The notes under the pieces are model-generated. The model made no database searches and had not been told where the DNA came from. It saw nothing but the letters and a program-made list of their open reading frames with translations. From NCBI GenBank assembly GCA_900553145.1, contig USCL01000057.1, positions 1 through 16,160 of the forward strand: a stretch of 16,160 bases of DNA, read 5' to 3'. Made by a program: the position numbers and the translations under genes. The DNA comes from an uncultured Desulfovibrio sp. (GTDB lineage Bacteria > Desulfobacterota > Desulfovibrionia > Desulfovibrionales > Desulfovibrionaceae). This document shows positions 5,635 to 12,496 of the stretch, piece by piece (the first letter of the stretch is position 1; each line of letters begins with the position of its first letter).

Positions 5635-7041
5635 CTACCCTTCCATAACCTTGATCCCGTCAAACCCAGAGAGCAACCGGCGCTCCAGTATGCGAACCCT
5701 GATAGCCAGAAGGACGGCGGCGATGGACACGCCGACGATAAACGCCGTCCAGAACCCCTGCGGGCCAAGCGGATCGCCCCACAGATGCGTCCTGCCGAGC
5801 GTATACCCCACAGGCAAGGCGAACACCCAGTAGGAAACCAGCGTCACGCACAAAATGGCCCGCGTATCGTTGTACCCGCGCAGGATGCCCACGCTGACCA
5901 CCTGCACGGCGTCCGTGATCTGATAGGTCGCGGCGAACAGCAGCAAATGCGACGCCAGCCCGAGCACCACCGGATCATTGTTGTACACCCCGGCGATCTG
6001 GTGCCTCCAGAGGATGGTCACCGTCGCCGTGCAGCAGGCCGCCATACAGGCCAGAAGCCACGAAGACCGGCTCGCCACGCGGACGGCCTCCACCGACTTG
6101 CGCCCGAGGGCAAACCCCGTGCGGATGGTTGCCGCCGTGCCGATGGACAACGGAACCATGAACAGCAGCGAACTGAAATTCAGGGCAACCTGATGCCCGG
6201 CCACCTGAATGGCCCCGAGCGGCGCGATTAGCAGCGCCACAGCCGCGAACAGCGTCACCTCGAACAACATGGCGAGCGCACCGGGGAAGCCGATGCCCGC
6301 CAGTTTCTTGAGCGTCGCCCAAGCGGGGAACTCCCATTCCCGCCAAGCCATCAGTTCCCGCAGATGCGGATGCCGGTAGACATAGACCACCATCGTGAAG
6401 AACATGACCCAATAGACAATCGCCGTGGCAACGCCCGTACCCGGCCCGCCGAGAGCCGGAAGGCCGAACTTGCCGAAAATCAGGACATAGTTGCACGGGA
6501 TATTGATGAGCAGCCCCATAAACCCCGCGAACATGGCCGGACGCATGAGCGCCATCCCTTCCATGCCGCAGCGCAGGGCCACGAACAGCAGGTAGGCCGG
6601 AGCGCCCCAAATGATCGCCCGCAGGTACCGCCCCGTCATGAGCCCGAGATCGCCTTCAACGCCCATCTCCGCGAGATGGAACGATATCAGATATACAATG
6701 AGGATAAGCGGAACCGAAATGAACAGCGCCATCCAGATCCCCTGCCGCATGACGTGCCCGACACCCTTCATGTGTTCGCCGCTGCGCATGGAACCAGCCC
6801 CGCGAAGCTGCGCCACACACGGCGTAACCGCAAGCAGCAGCCCCTGCCCGAACAGGACGAGCGGAACCCAGAGCGACCCGGCCAACGCCACGGCCGCCAT
6901 ATCCACCGCCCCCACCCGGCCTGTCATGACCATATCCACAAACCCCATTGAAATCATGGCGATTTGCGCCAAGAGGGCTGGTACGGCAAGGGTAAGCTGC
7001 GTTCGCATTTCAGTGAGATAGGCACGGCGCTTCGTAGACAT
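5635..7041 (-). CDS. MATE-family multidrug/cation antiporter, NorM type
   Basis: Twelve-helix inner-membrane exporter that uses a Na+ or H+ gradient to expel cationic or aromatic compounds; the substrate is unknown. 468 residues, normal for the family. The cation-site residues of Vibrio cholerae NorM appear to be kept: Asp36 (GFVDMVMTG), Glu261 (LFEVTLF) and Asp377 (QITDAVQ). Other family marks are VTPCVAQLRGAG (72-83) and GGPGTGVATAI (198-208). The ATG at 7041 is preferred because TTGAGG lies 6 nt upstream; a TTG four codons earlier is the alternative but would consume that site. It stands alone with its own promoter (7113-7140) and a terminator-like leader hairpin, and converges on mltG. 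The last residues (SGFDGIKVMEG) are hydrophilic and cytoplasmic. Confidence 0.93.
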   Translation of the reverse strand: MSTKRRAYLTEMRTQLTLAVPALLAQIAMISMGFVDMVMTGRVGAVDMAAVALAGSLWVPLVLFGQGLLLAVTPCVAQLRGAGSMRSGEHMKGVGHVMRQGIWMALFISVPLILIVYLISFHLAEMGVEGDLGLMTGRYLRAIIWGAPAYLLFVALRCGMEGMALMRPAMFAGFMGLLINIPCNYVLIFGKFGLPALGGPGTGVATAIVYWVMFFTMVVYVYRHPHLRELMAWREWEFPAWATLKKLAGIGFPGALAMLFEVTLFAAVALLIAPLGAIQVAGHQVALNFSSLLFMVPLSIGTAATIRTGFALGRKSVEAVRVASRSSWLLACMAACCTATVTILWRHQIAGVYNNDPVVLGLASHLLLFAATYQITDAVQVVSVGILRGYNDTRAILCVTLVSYWVFALPVGYTLGRTHLWGDPLGPQGFWTAFIVGVSIAAVLLAIRVRILERRLLSGFDGIKVMEG

Positions 7042-7075
7042 GAAAAACCTCAAAAAAGGAAAAAGGAGAAAGACA

Positions 7076-7106
7076 ACCCTCCCCGAAACAGCGTCTCAGG
7101 GAGGGT
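7076..7106 (-). terminator. Leader hairpin of the MATE gene, terminator/attenuator-like
   Basis: On the minus strand ACCCTCCCTGAGAC (7106-7093) pairs with GTTTCGGGGAGGGT (7089-7076), 14 bp including two G-U pairs, loop of 3 nt. The RNA then continues TGTCTTTCTCC and two runs of T before the ribosome binding site. It begins at or next to the predicted transcription start, so it could be a 5'-protecting hairpin or an attenuator. Confidence 0.6.
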
Positions 7107-7112
7107 CGGCAG

Positions 7113-7140
7113 ACTATAACTGGAACAGATAAAAAGGCAA
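7113..7140 (-). promoter_or_regulatory. Candidate promoter of the MATE gene
   Basis: -10 TATAGT (7118-7113) matches the consensus at five of six positions; -35 TTGCCT (7140-7135) at three to four; spacer 16 nt. Start expected near 7106, leader about 65 nt. Confidence 0.6.
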
Positions 7141-7210
7141 TCGCTTCCCATGCCCGGGAAAACGAAAAGAAAAGGTTTCCACGTCCGGACCGGAGCCCCC
7201 TTCCCTGCCG

Positions 7211-7243
7211 AAAAAAGGGACGCTCCATATCCGGAGCGCCCCT
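7211..7243 (-). terminator. Intrinsic terminator of the CstA gene
   Basis: On the minus strand GGGGCGCTCC (7242-7233) pairs with GGAGCGTCCC (7226-7217), one G-U pair, 6-nt loop, then six U (7216-7211). It starts 7 nt after the stop codon. Confidence 0.88.
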
Positions 7244-7249
7244 TTCGGG

Positions 7250-8683
7250 CTAGACGCTCAGATCATCGGAAGGCTGAACCTTGCGGCCCACGGTCAGCAA
7301 CAGCACCAAGCAAAGCAACGCCACGCCGATGCCTACAATGTTGGACATTTCGTAGGACATGCCGAAGCCCATGCTCTTTTCAAAGCAGATGTACACGGCG
7401 CTTACGGCGGTCATGAACGCTGCGGGCAAGGAGGCAATCCAGTGGCACTTGCCGCGATGCAGCAGGTACGCGGCCGCGGCCCACAGCACTATGGCGGCGA
7501 GGCTCTGGTTCGCAAAGCCAAAATAGCGCCACAATACGCTGAAAGAAACGAAGTTCAGGGAAACGCCCACGACGAACAGCGGGATGGCCAGCATCAGACG
7601 GTTCTTGTGCGGACGCTGATTATAGCCGAGGGCATCGGCAATGGTCAGGCGGGCCGCACGGAAGGCCGTATCGCCGGAAGTCACAGGCAACACCACGACG
7701 CCGAGGACAGCGAGCGCGCCGCCGAATACGCCGAGCAATTCCACGGAAATGTTGTTCACGACCAGCGCGGCATTCCCTCCGGGGCCAAGGGCGGCGGCGA
7801 GAGCGGCGGAATCCGAATAGAAAGACATGCCGAGCGTCACCCAGATAAGCCCGATGACGCCTTCCGCGATCATCGCACCATAGAAAATCTTGCGACCATG
7901 CTTTTCATTGTTGATGCAACGGGCCATGAGCGGGGACTGCGTGGCGTGGAAGCCGGAACAGGCACCGCAGGCGATGACGATGAAGACCATCGGCCACGCG
8001 GGCAGCCCCGCGGGGTTGTGCATGGTCCATTCCACATTGCTGTAGAAGGTGTAGCCCTTGAAGGCCAAGGCGGCCAGCAGCCCCACAGCCATGAAGACCA
8101 GCAGCACGGCGAAGAACGGATAGATCCGACCGATGATCTTATCCACGGGCAGAATCGTGGCGAGGAAGTAGTAGGCGAAAATGATCGCCACGAAGATCAT
8201 CTTGTCCATGCCCGTCAGGTGGGAAAGCAGACCCGCTGGACCAGCCACAAAGACCACGCCCACCAAGATAAGCAATACGACGGCAAACACGCGCATGAGT
8301 TTCTTGATCAGGTCGCCGAGGTTGTACCCGACAATGTCCGGCACGGACTTGCCGTTGTAGCGGACGGACAGCATCCCCGAAAAGTAGTCATGCACGGCAC
8401 CGGCGAACACGCACCCGATCACGACCCACAGGAGGGCGATAGGCCCGTACAGCGCGCCGAGAATGGGCCCGAATACGGGGCCAAGGCCAGCGATGTTCAG
8501 CAATTGGATCAGAAACACCTTGTAGGGGCTCATCTCCACATAGTCAACGCCGTCAGGCATTTTGCAGGCGGGCGTGGGGCGATTGGGGTCTGGCCCAAAC
8601 ACCTTTTCCACAATGACGCCATACACAAAATAGCCCGCCAGCAGCCCCGCCAGAGCCAATACAAAATACATCCAAGAAGGCAT
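7250..8683 (-). CDS. cstA: Short CstA-family transporter (carbon starvation/pyruvate uptake type)
   Basis: Multi-helix inner-membrane transporter. E. coli relatives CstA and BtsT take up peptides or pyruvate with protons; pyruvate or another small organic acid is a reasonable but unproved substrate here. 477 residues against about 700 in E. coli, so it belongs to the short group that keeps the core and lacks the C-terminal part. Core motifs: GPVFGPILGA (68-77), AGAVHDYFSGMLSVRYNG (94-111), CSGFHATQSPLMARC (242-256) and LPVTSGDTAFRAARL (332-346). The ATG at 8683 has GGAGGGGG 6 nt upstream; the longer frame to 8719 has no such site. It has its own terminator and a structured leader with a candidate promoter at 8759-8788. 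The family tie is solid; the symbol is by family only. Confidence 0.9.
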   Translation of the reverse strand: MPSWMYFVLALAGLLAGYFVYGVIVEKVFGPDPNRPTPACKMPDGVDYVEMSPYKVFLIQLLNIAGLGPVFGPILGALYGPIALLWVVIGCVFAGAVHDYFSGMLSVRYNGKSVPDIVGYNLGDLIKKLMRVFAVVLLILVGVVFVAGPAGLLSHLTGMDKMIFVAIIFAYYFLATILPVDKIIGRIYPFFAVLLVFMAVGLLAALAFKGYTFYSNVEWTMHNPAGLPAWPMVFIVIACGACSGFHATQSPLMARCINNEKHGRKIFYGAMIAEGVIGLIWVTLGMSFYSDSAALAAALGPGGNAALVVNNISVELLGVFGGALAVLGVVVLPVTSGDTAFRAARLTIADALGYNQRPHKNRLMLAIPLFVVGVSLNFVSFSVLWRYFGFANQSLAAIVLWAAAAYLLHRGKCHWIASLPAAFMTAVSAVYICFEKSMGFGMSYEMSNIVGIGVALLCLVLLLTVGRKVQPSDDLSV

Positions 8684-8715
8684 ACAATTCCCCCTCCAAA
8701 CATGAGTGTTACGAA

Positions 8716-8743
8716 ACAACCTCCCTTACGGCAAGGAGATTGT
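8716..8743 (-). other. Leader hairpin of the CstA gene
   Basis: On the minus strand ACAATCTCCTT pairs with AGGGAGGTTGT (11 bp, two G-U) around the loop GCCGTA. No U-tract follows, so it is not a terminator. It lies between the candidate promoter and the ribosome binding site, 33 nt before the start codon. Confidence 0.5.
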
Positions 8744-8758
8744 TCCACTTCTGCACGA

Positions 8759-8788
8759 AGTCTACTCTCAGCATTATTTCCGAGTCAA
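8759..8788 (-). promoter_or_regulatory. Candidate promoter of the CstA gene with overlapping dyad
   Basis: -35 TTGACT (8788-8783), five of six to consensus, and -10 TAGACT (8764-8759), four of six, spacer 18 nt. A short dyad ACTTC-TGCAC-GAAGT (8747-8761) overlaps the -10 and start region, as an operator might. The remaining 8684-8911 interval holds no plausible gene on either strand. Confidence 0.45.
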
Positions 8789-8911
8789 GAGGAGAAGTGA
8801 TTCTTACGCAATGGGATACAAAAACAGAGCGGTATCATGTGGCATTTTTCCAGCCCTCCCTAAGGACACCTCGCCTCTCAAAAGCAATGCGACAACATGT
8901 CCGCAGACAGA

Positions 8912-8945
8912 AAAAAGGGAGAAGGCTGGAACCTTCTCCCTTTTT
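8912..8945. terminator. Terminator of the porin gene, symmetrical
   Basis: AAAAAGGGAGAAGG (8912-8925) pairs with its complement (8932-8945), 14 bp with a 6-nt loop. The minus-strand copy ends in a U-run (8916-8911) and follows the porin stop by 21 nt. The plus-strand copy also has a U-run, so it could act both ways. Confidence 0.9.
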
Positions 8946-8966
8946 CAGACGAATCTCAACTTACAA

Positions 8967-10370
8967 TTAGAACTTGTAGTTCAGGCTCATAGCAGCCTTG
9001 AAGTTGTTCTCATTGTAGGTATTGCTACCCCACAGGTTTTCGTCGTAGTCCAGGTTGATGTAGCCCAATTCGAAAGCCAAGGTGAGATTTTGGTAAATCT
9101 TGTACTCGGTGTCGATGTTGACTTCCCACATACGGTCATGATGGGTCAAGTACAGGTCGTTGCCAATGTCGGTCATGCCAGCAACGGTACCACCATTTTT
9201 GACCAGCATCCCAGAGTTGTTGGTACCCTGAATGAAGCCAACACGGAGTACGTGAGAGAGGTCTTCCATGAAGGAGATGTCCTTCAGCTCAGCAACGATA
9301 CCCCACGTGCCAGCAAGGCTCGTGCCGTTGAAGGTAGCAGAACGGTTGTAGGTGCCACCATCGAAGCCGTAGGAAGTCAGAGCCACGTCGGAGTCAAGGA
9401 CGGGCATGCGTTCGGAACCGTCATACGCATTCTTGTCGTCACCGGAGGCATACCAGAAGGTCAGCGCGGGGGTCATGTAGTCGAGCTTGTATTCGCCAGC
9501 GAGAGCAGCATACCAGCCGGAGCGCTTCATATCGAAGTTACCGGAGTTGCCCATGTCGACACTGCCATACGCGAAATCGGCGGCGACGCGGAAGGGATCA
9601 AACAGGGTCATTTCGGCAGTAATGCCACCCCACCAGGCATTGCCACGGTCATCAAGCTTGGATCCCATGTGAGCATCGGCACCAGCAGGAAGCAAACCAT
9701 TCGCCACGCCATTGAGGTTGTTGGCACCGGGACCAAAATCGGTGTCACGACCAATGCTGCTGTACATGGCGAAGGGGGTCACCTTCACGCCGTCGAAAGT
9801 CAACGGAACGGTCAAGCCCACCACGTCCATGGCGTCATGCATGTTGCCGCCGTCCGTCATGCGATCGCTGTAATTGTTGTAAGGACGCAGCCAGAAGAGG
9901 GCGGCACCCACGTTTTCGGTAAACTGACCGGACACGGTGATACCGGCACCGTCGGTGTCAAGCACGGCCATCGGCACGGCGAAGGTCGGAACGCCGAAGG
10001 GCTGGAGGCCCATACGGACCTTGGCGTCGGTCTGGGGGATAACCCAGTCAACGTAGCTGTAACGGACCTTGATGACATCCTTGCCGTCGGTACCGAGGGC
10101 TCCGCCAGACTTAGCTTCGCCCCAGTTCTGATGGCCGATTTCAAAGAACACGACGCCCTTCAAGGATTCGGAGGCGATCACGTCGATCTGGGTACGCAGA
10201 CGAGTAGAGGCCCGGAAATAGTCGCCGTTGTTATCGCTGGAAACGGCACGATCAGCCCAAGACAAGTTATTCTGCCAAATGCCCTTGGCTTTGATATCAG
10301 CAGCCTGAGAACCAGCAGCAGCGCCGAGCACGAGGCCGGCAGCAAGAAGCAGAGTCACGATGCGCTTCAT
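8967..10370 (-). CDS. Outer-membrane homotrimeric porin, Desulfovibrio type
   Basis: Predicted general-diffusion beta-barrel in the outer membrane. 467 residues. A signal peptide MKRIVTLLLAAGLVLGAAAG precedes a cleavage site near SQA-AD (residues 21-25). The mature part alternates polar and hydrophobic residues rich in Gly, Asn, Asp and aromatics and ends in NYKF, the terminal Phe used by the Bam machinery. The opening DIKAKGIWQN and the overall layout resemble the porins abundant in Desulfovibrionaceae. The ATG at 10370 is set by the signal peptide and an AAGGAA site; an upstream 26-residue extension would bury it. The gene is visibly less GC-rich than its neighbours, with preferred-looking codons, as expected for an abundant protein. 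A single-gene unit with its own strong terminator. Confidence 0.93.
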   Translation of the reverse strand: MKRIVTLLLAAGLVLGAAAGSQAADIKAKGIWQNNLSWADRAVSSDNNGDYFRASTRLRTQIDVIASESLKGVVFFEIGHQNWGEAKSGGALGTDGKDVIKVRYSYVDWVIPQTDAKVRMGLQPFGVPTFAVPMAVLDTDGAGITVSGQFTENVGAALFWLRPYNNYSDRMTDGGNMHDAMDVVGLTVPLTFDGVKVTPFAMYSSIGRDTDFGPGANNLNGVANGLLPAGADAHMGSKLDDRGNAWWGGITAEMTLFDPFRVAADFAYGSVDMGNSGNFDMKRSGWYAALAGEYKLDYMTPALTFWYASGDDKNAYDGSERMPVLDSDVALTSYGFDGGTYNRSATFNGTSLAGTWGIVAELKDISFMEDLSHVLRVGFIQGTNNSGMLVKNGGTVAGMTDIGNDLYLTHHDRMWEVNIDTEYKIYQNLTLAFELGYINLDYDENLWGSNTYNENNFKAAMSLNYKF

Positions 10371-10423
10371 TGTGTATTCCTTCCTTCTTAAGTAAATTCC
10401 TTGATCGATGAACACAGGACAAT

Positions 10424-10435
10424 CCCGAGCTCGGG
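10424..10435. other. Perfect 12-bp palindrome in the porin leader
   Basis: CCCGAGCTCGGG is a perfect dyad about 54 nt upstream of the porin ATG. It could be an operator or a small leader hairpin; nothing decides between these. Confidence 0.4.
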
Positions 10436-10451
10436 TCCCTTTTCTCACAAC

Positions 10452-10480
10452 TCTAAACCGAGATCAACCCTTTTTGTAAA
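10452..10480 (-). promoter_or_regulatory. Weak candidate promoter of the porin gene
   Basis: -35 TTTACA (10480-10475) and -10 TTTAGA (10457-10452), spacer 17 nt. The -10 is poor (three of six), but an A/T tract lies directly upstream of the -35, as in UP elements of strongly expressed genes. Leader would be about 75 nt. Confidence 0.35.
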
Positions 10481-10493
10481 AAAATTTAAACTT

Positions 10494-10506
10494 GGTGATT
10501 CTCACC
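10494..10506. other. Dyad GGTGA-TTC-TCACC upstream of the porin promoter
   Basis: A perfect 5-bp dyad with a 3-nt centre, roughly 55 nt upstream of the predicted porin start, a position suited to an activator. It does not match the TGTGA-N6-TCACA spacing of CRP/FNR-type sites. Confidence 0.35.
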
Positions 10507-10681
10507 CGTCTCAAACAGGCCTAAAAGGCAAAATCCCTGTACCCTCTTGCGAAGCCGGCGCGGATGACTCCCTGCGGGAAGCAGGGCTTGACGGGACGGC
10601 GCAAGTACGCAAAAAGTCGCATTGTACGGTTGCACAACGCTTCCGCCCCGCATCCGCAGACCTCTTTTTAAGGATAGACGC

Positions 10682-12232
10682 ATGGGTTTCTTCTCAAGTA
10701 TCAAACGGCTGTGGTCATCGAATAAACCTGCTGAGACACAGGAAACGCCAGAAGCTCTGATAGAAGAAGCATCGGCCATTCCGCAAACGACGGACGCGGA
10801 AGAACCCGTATCCCAAGATATTCCTTCCGGTTCCGACGAGTTTCAATCGCCTGCGGAAGTTCCGGAAACGCAACCGGAAGAGCCCTCCGCAGAGCCCCGT
10901 CAGGCTGAACAGGAAGCGCAGCCATCCGCTGCCGGCCAATCTCTTGAACCGGAAGAGCGCGTTCCGGCCCCCGCGGCTGCGCCCACGCAACCGGCCCCCC
11001 AGCCCAGCGCGCCGAAGGAACCTTCCGGGTGGCGCGACACGCTGCTGCTCACCCTCCGGGAGGCCGAACCCCGGCTGTCCGTGTGGCTCTCCATCGTTCT
11101 GGAAGACCTCGGCCCCGATGCGCGCACGGGCGACGAACTCTGGGAGCGCGTCCGCTTCCTCCTGACGGCCCTTGGAGCCCCGGAGGACGAAGCCGATGCC
11201 TTTGTCGCCGATTTCGCCGCATGGGCCGAGCGGATGGAATATGAAGAAGTGGCGGACTTCCGTTCGGAGCTTCAGTACCGCCTTGCCCTAGCCCTTGACC
11301 TTGAAGATGAAGAGGATGAGCGCAACCGCATCTTCCTCAAGCTGCATCAGGGGCTGGAGCGGACCCGCGAGCAGCTCGGCAAGGGGCTCACCACCCTCTT
11401 CGCCAGCCACGGCGACTTGTCCGCCGACTTCTGGGACGAATTGGAAGAACTCTTCATCATGGCGGACATGGGCGTCGAGGCCGCGACCGAACTGTGCAAA
11501 CGCCTCAAGGCCCGCGCGCGCGCCGCATCGGCAACCACCCCCGAAGGGCTTCGCCCCCTCCTTGCGGCGGAACTGGAAGACATTTTCCGCATCCCGCGCC
11601 GCGTCGTCGCGGTCAACCCTCCCGAGGTCGTGCTGATCATCGGCGTCAACGGCGTGGGCAAGACCACGACCATCGCCAAACTGGCCTACCGCGCGCGCAT
11701 GCAGGGCAAGAAAGTCCTCCTTGCCGCCGCCGACACCTTCCGGGCCGCCGCCGTGGAACAGCTCGGCATCTGGGCGGAACGCACAGGTTCCGGCTTCCAT
11801 TCCAAGGGGCAGGACGCCGATCCCGCCGCCGTGGCGTGGGAAGCGATGGATCTCGCCATCAAGGACCAGTACGACATCCTGTTCATCGATACCGCCGGAC
11901 GCCTGCACACCAAGAGCAACCTTATGGATGAGCTCCACAAGATCCGGGAGGTCATCGCCCGCAAGCATCCCGGCGCTCCGCACCGCAGCATCCTCATTGT
12001 GGACGCGACCACAGGCCAAAACGCGCTCCAACAGACAAAGATCTTCAAGGAAGCCGCCGGGATCGACGAACTCATCCTGACGAAGCTCGACGGCACGGCC
12101 AAGGGCGGCGTCGCCGTGGCCGTTTCCATGCAGTACGGCATCCCGATCACCTACGTCGGGCTTGGCGAAAAGATGGAAGACCTCCGCCCCTTCAACGGGG
12201 ACGACTTCGCCAAAGCCCTACTCGAGCAATAA
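10682..12232 (+). CDS. ftsY: Signal recognition particle receptor FtsY
   Basis: GTPase receptor at the inner membrane that docks SRP-ribosome complexes for co-translational insertion. 516 residues. Order: an amphipathic start MGFFSSIKRLW, an acidic Pro/Glu/Ala-rich A region (about 15-113), an additional helical segment (about 115-210), the N domain (about 215-300) and the G domain. GTPase motifs: G1 GVNGVGKT (321-328), DTFRAAAVEQL (351-361), DTAGR (403-407), TKLDG (467-471), and GLGEKMEDLRPF (493-504) near the C-terminus. The ATG at 10682 with AAGGA 7 nt upstream is preferred over an upstream TTG at 10622. The 115-210 segment (QAEP-like REAEPRLSVW, LEDEEDERNR) is not part of E. coli FtsY as far as I can recall. 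Monocistronic, with a terminator after it. Confidence 0.96.
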   Translation: MGFFSSIKRLWSSNKPAETQETPEALIEEASAIPQTTDAEEPVSQDIPSGSDEFQSPAEVPETQPEEPSAEPRQAEQEAQPSAAGQSLEPEERVPAPAAAPTQPAPQPSAPKEPSGWRDTLLLTLREAEPRLSVWLSIVLEDLGPDARTGDELWERVRFLLTALGAPEDEADAFVADFAAWAERMEYEEVADFRSELQYRLALALDLEDEEDERNRIFLKLHQGLERTREQLGKGLTTLFASHGDLSADFWDELEELFIMADMGVEAATELCKRLKARARAASATTPEGLRPLLAAELEDIFRIPRRVVAVNPPEVVLIIGVNGVGKTTTIAKLAYRARMQGKKVLLAAADTFRAAAVEQLGIWAERTGSGFHSKGQDADPAAVAWEAMDLAIKDQYDILFIDTAGRLHTKSNLMDELHKIREVIARKHPGAPHRSILIVDATTGQNALQQTKIFKEAAGIDELILTKLDGTAKGGVAVAVSMQYGIPITYVGLGEKMEDLRPFNGDDFAKALLEQ

Positions 12233-12251
12233 GGAGTGGATAAAAAGGGGA

Positions 12252-12290
12252 AGGGGGCCTTTCTAGAAGAGGCCCCCTACCTTTACTCTT
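12252..12290 (+). terminator. Terminator of ftsY
   Basis: AGGGGGCCT (12252-12260) pairs with AGGCCCCCT (12270-12278) around TTCTAGAAG, followed by a T-rich but interrupted stretch (ACCTTTACTCTT). It resembles the hairpins at 414 and 5580 in its purine-rich arm. Confidence 0.75.
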
Positions 12291-12333
12291 ATGTCCTTTT
12301 CTCTCAACCGCTTTGACTTTTTCCTGTTTTTTC

Positions 12334-12363
12334 CTGAAAGTGCGTTGCGGTTTCCCCTATAAA
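12334..12363 (+). promoter_or_regulatory. Candidate promoter of ade-thiE
   Basis: -35 CTGAAA (12334-12339), four of six, and -10 TATAAA (12358-12363), five of six, spacer 18 nt. It lies in an A/T-richer patch after the ftsY terminator. The start would be near 12370, giving a leader of about 127 nt. Confidence 0.45.
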
Positions 12364-12416
12364 CCGACCCAAGACAGAAACATCCTTAGAAAGCGGGCAA
12401 GGAGCGTTGGAGAGGC

Positions 12417-12460
12417 GCGGGAGAAAACGTTGGCATCGTTTCTTCAATGGGTTCTCCCGC
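12417..12460 (+). other. Two-tier hairpin in the ade leader
   Basis: GCGGGAGAA (12417-12425) pairs perfectly with TTCTCCCGC (12452-12460). Inside it AACG (12426-12429) can pair with CGTT (12437-12440), leaving an 11-nt one-sided bulge. No U-tract follows directly. It lies 36 nt before the ade start codon. It does not resemble a known purine or TPP aptamer. Confidence 0.45.
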
Positions 12461-12496
12461 CCTCCTCCAGCCCTTTTTCCACGCCGGAGACTTTAT

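Larger units (their letters stand above)
10371..10681. other. 311-nt divergent control region, porin and ftsY
   Basis: No gene is seen on either strand. The porin side (about 10371-10510) holds the leader palindrome, a candidate promoter, an A/T-rich UP-like tract (about 10480-10490) and the dyad at 10494-10506. The ftsY side is GC-rich and has a small hairpin, CCCTGC-GGGAA-GCAGGG (10570-10586), and a GTTG-CA-CAAC dyad near 10630; I found no convincing promoter for ftsY by eye. The ftsY ribosome binding site AAGGA ends 7 nt before its ATG. Confidence 0.6.

Noticed and set aside
7250..8683. Truncated cstA pseudogene, because it is far shorter than E. coli CstA
   Set aside because: The frame is intact with all core motifs, a ribosome binding site and a terminator, and a short form of about 480 residues is known in this family.
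8706..10391. 561-codon open frame on the plus strand opposite the porin
   Set aside because: It lies entirely antisense to a gene with a signal peptide, terminal Phe and family resemblance. Its product has no recognisable motif and crosses the porin terminator.
12300..12496. TPP or purine riboswitch upstream of ade-thiE
   Set aside because: Looked for because of the gene content. The CTGAGA and GTAGGGAA-type TPP blocks and the purine aptamer loops are absent.
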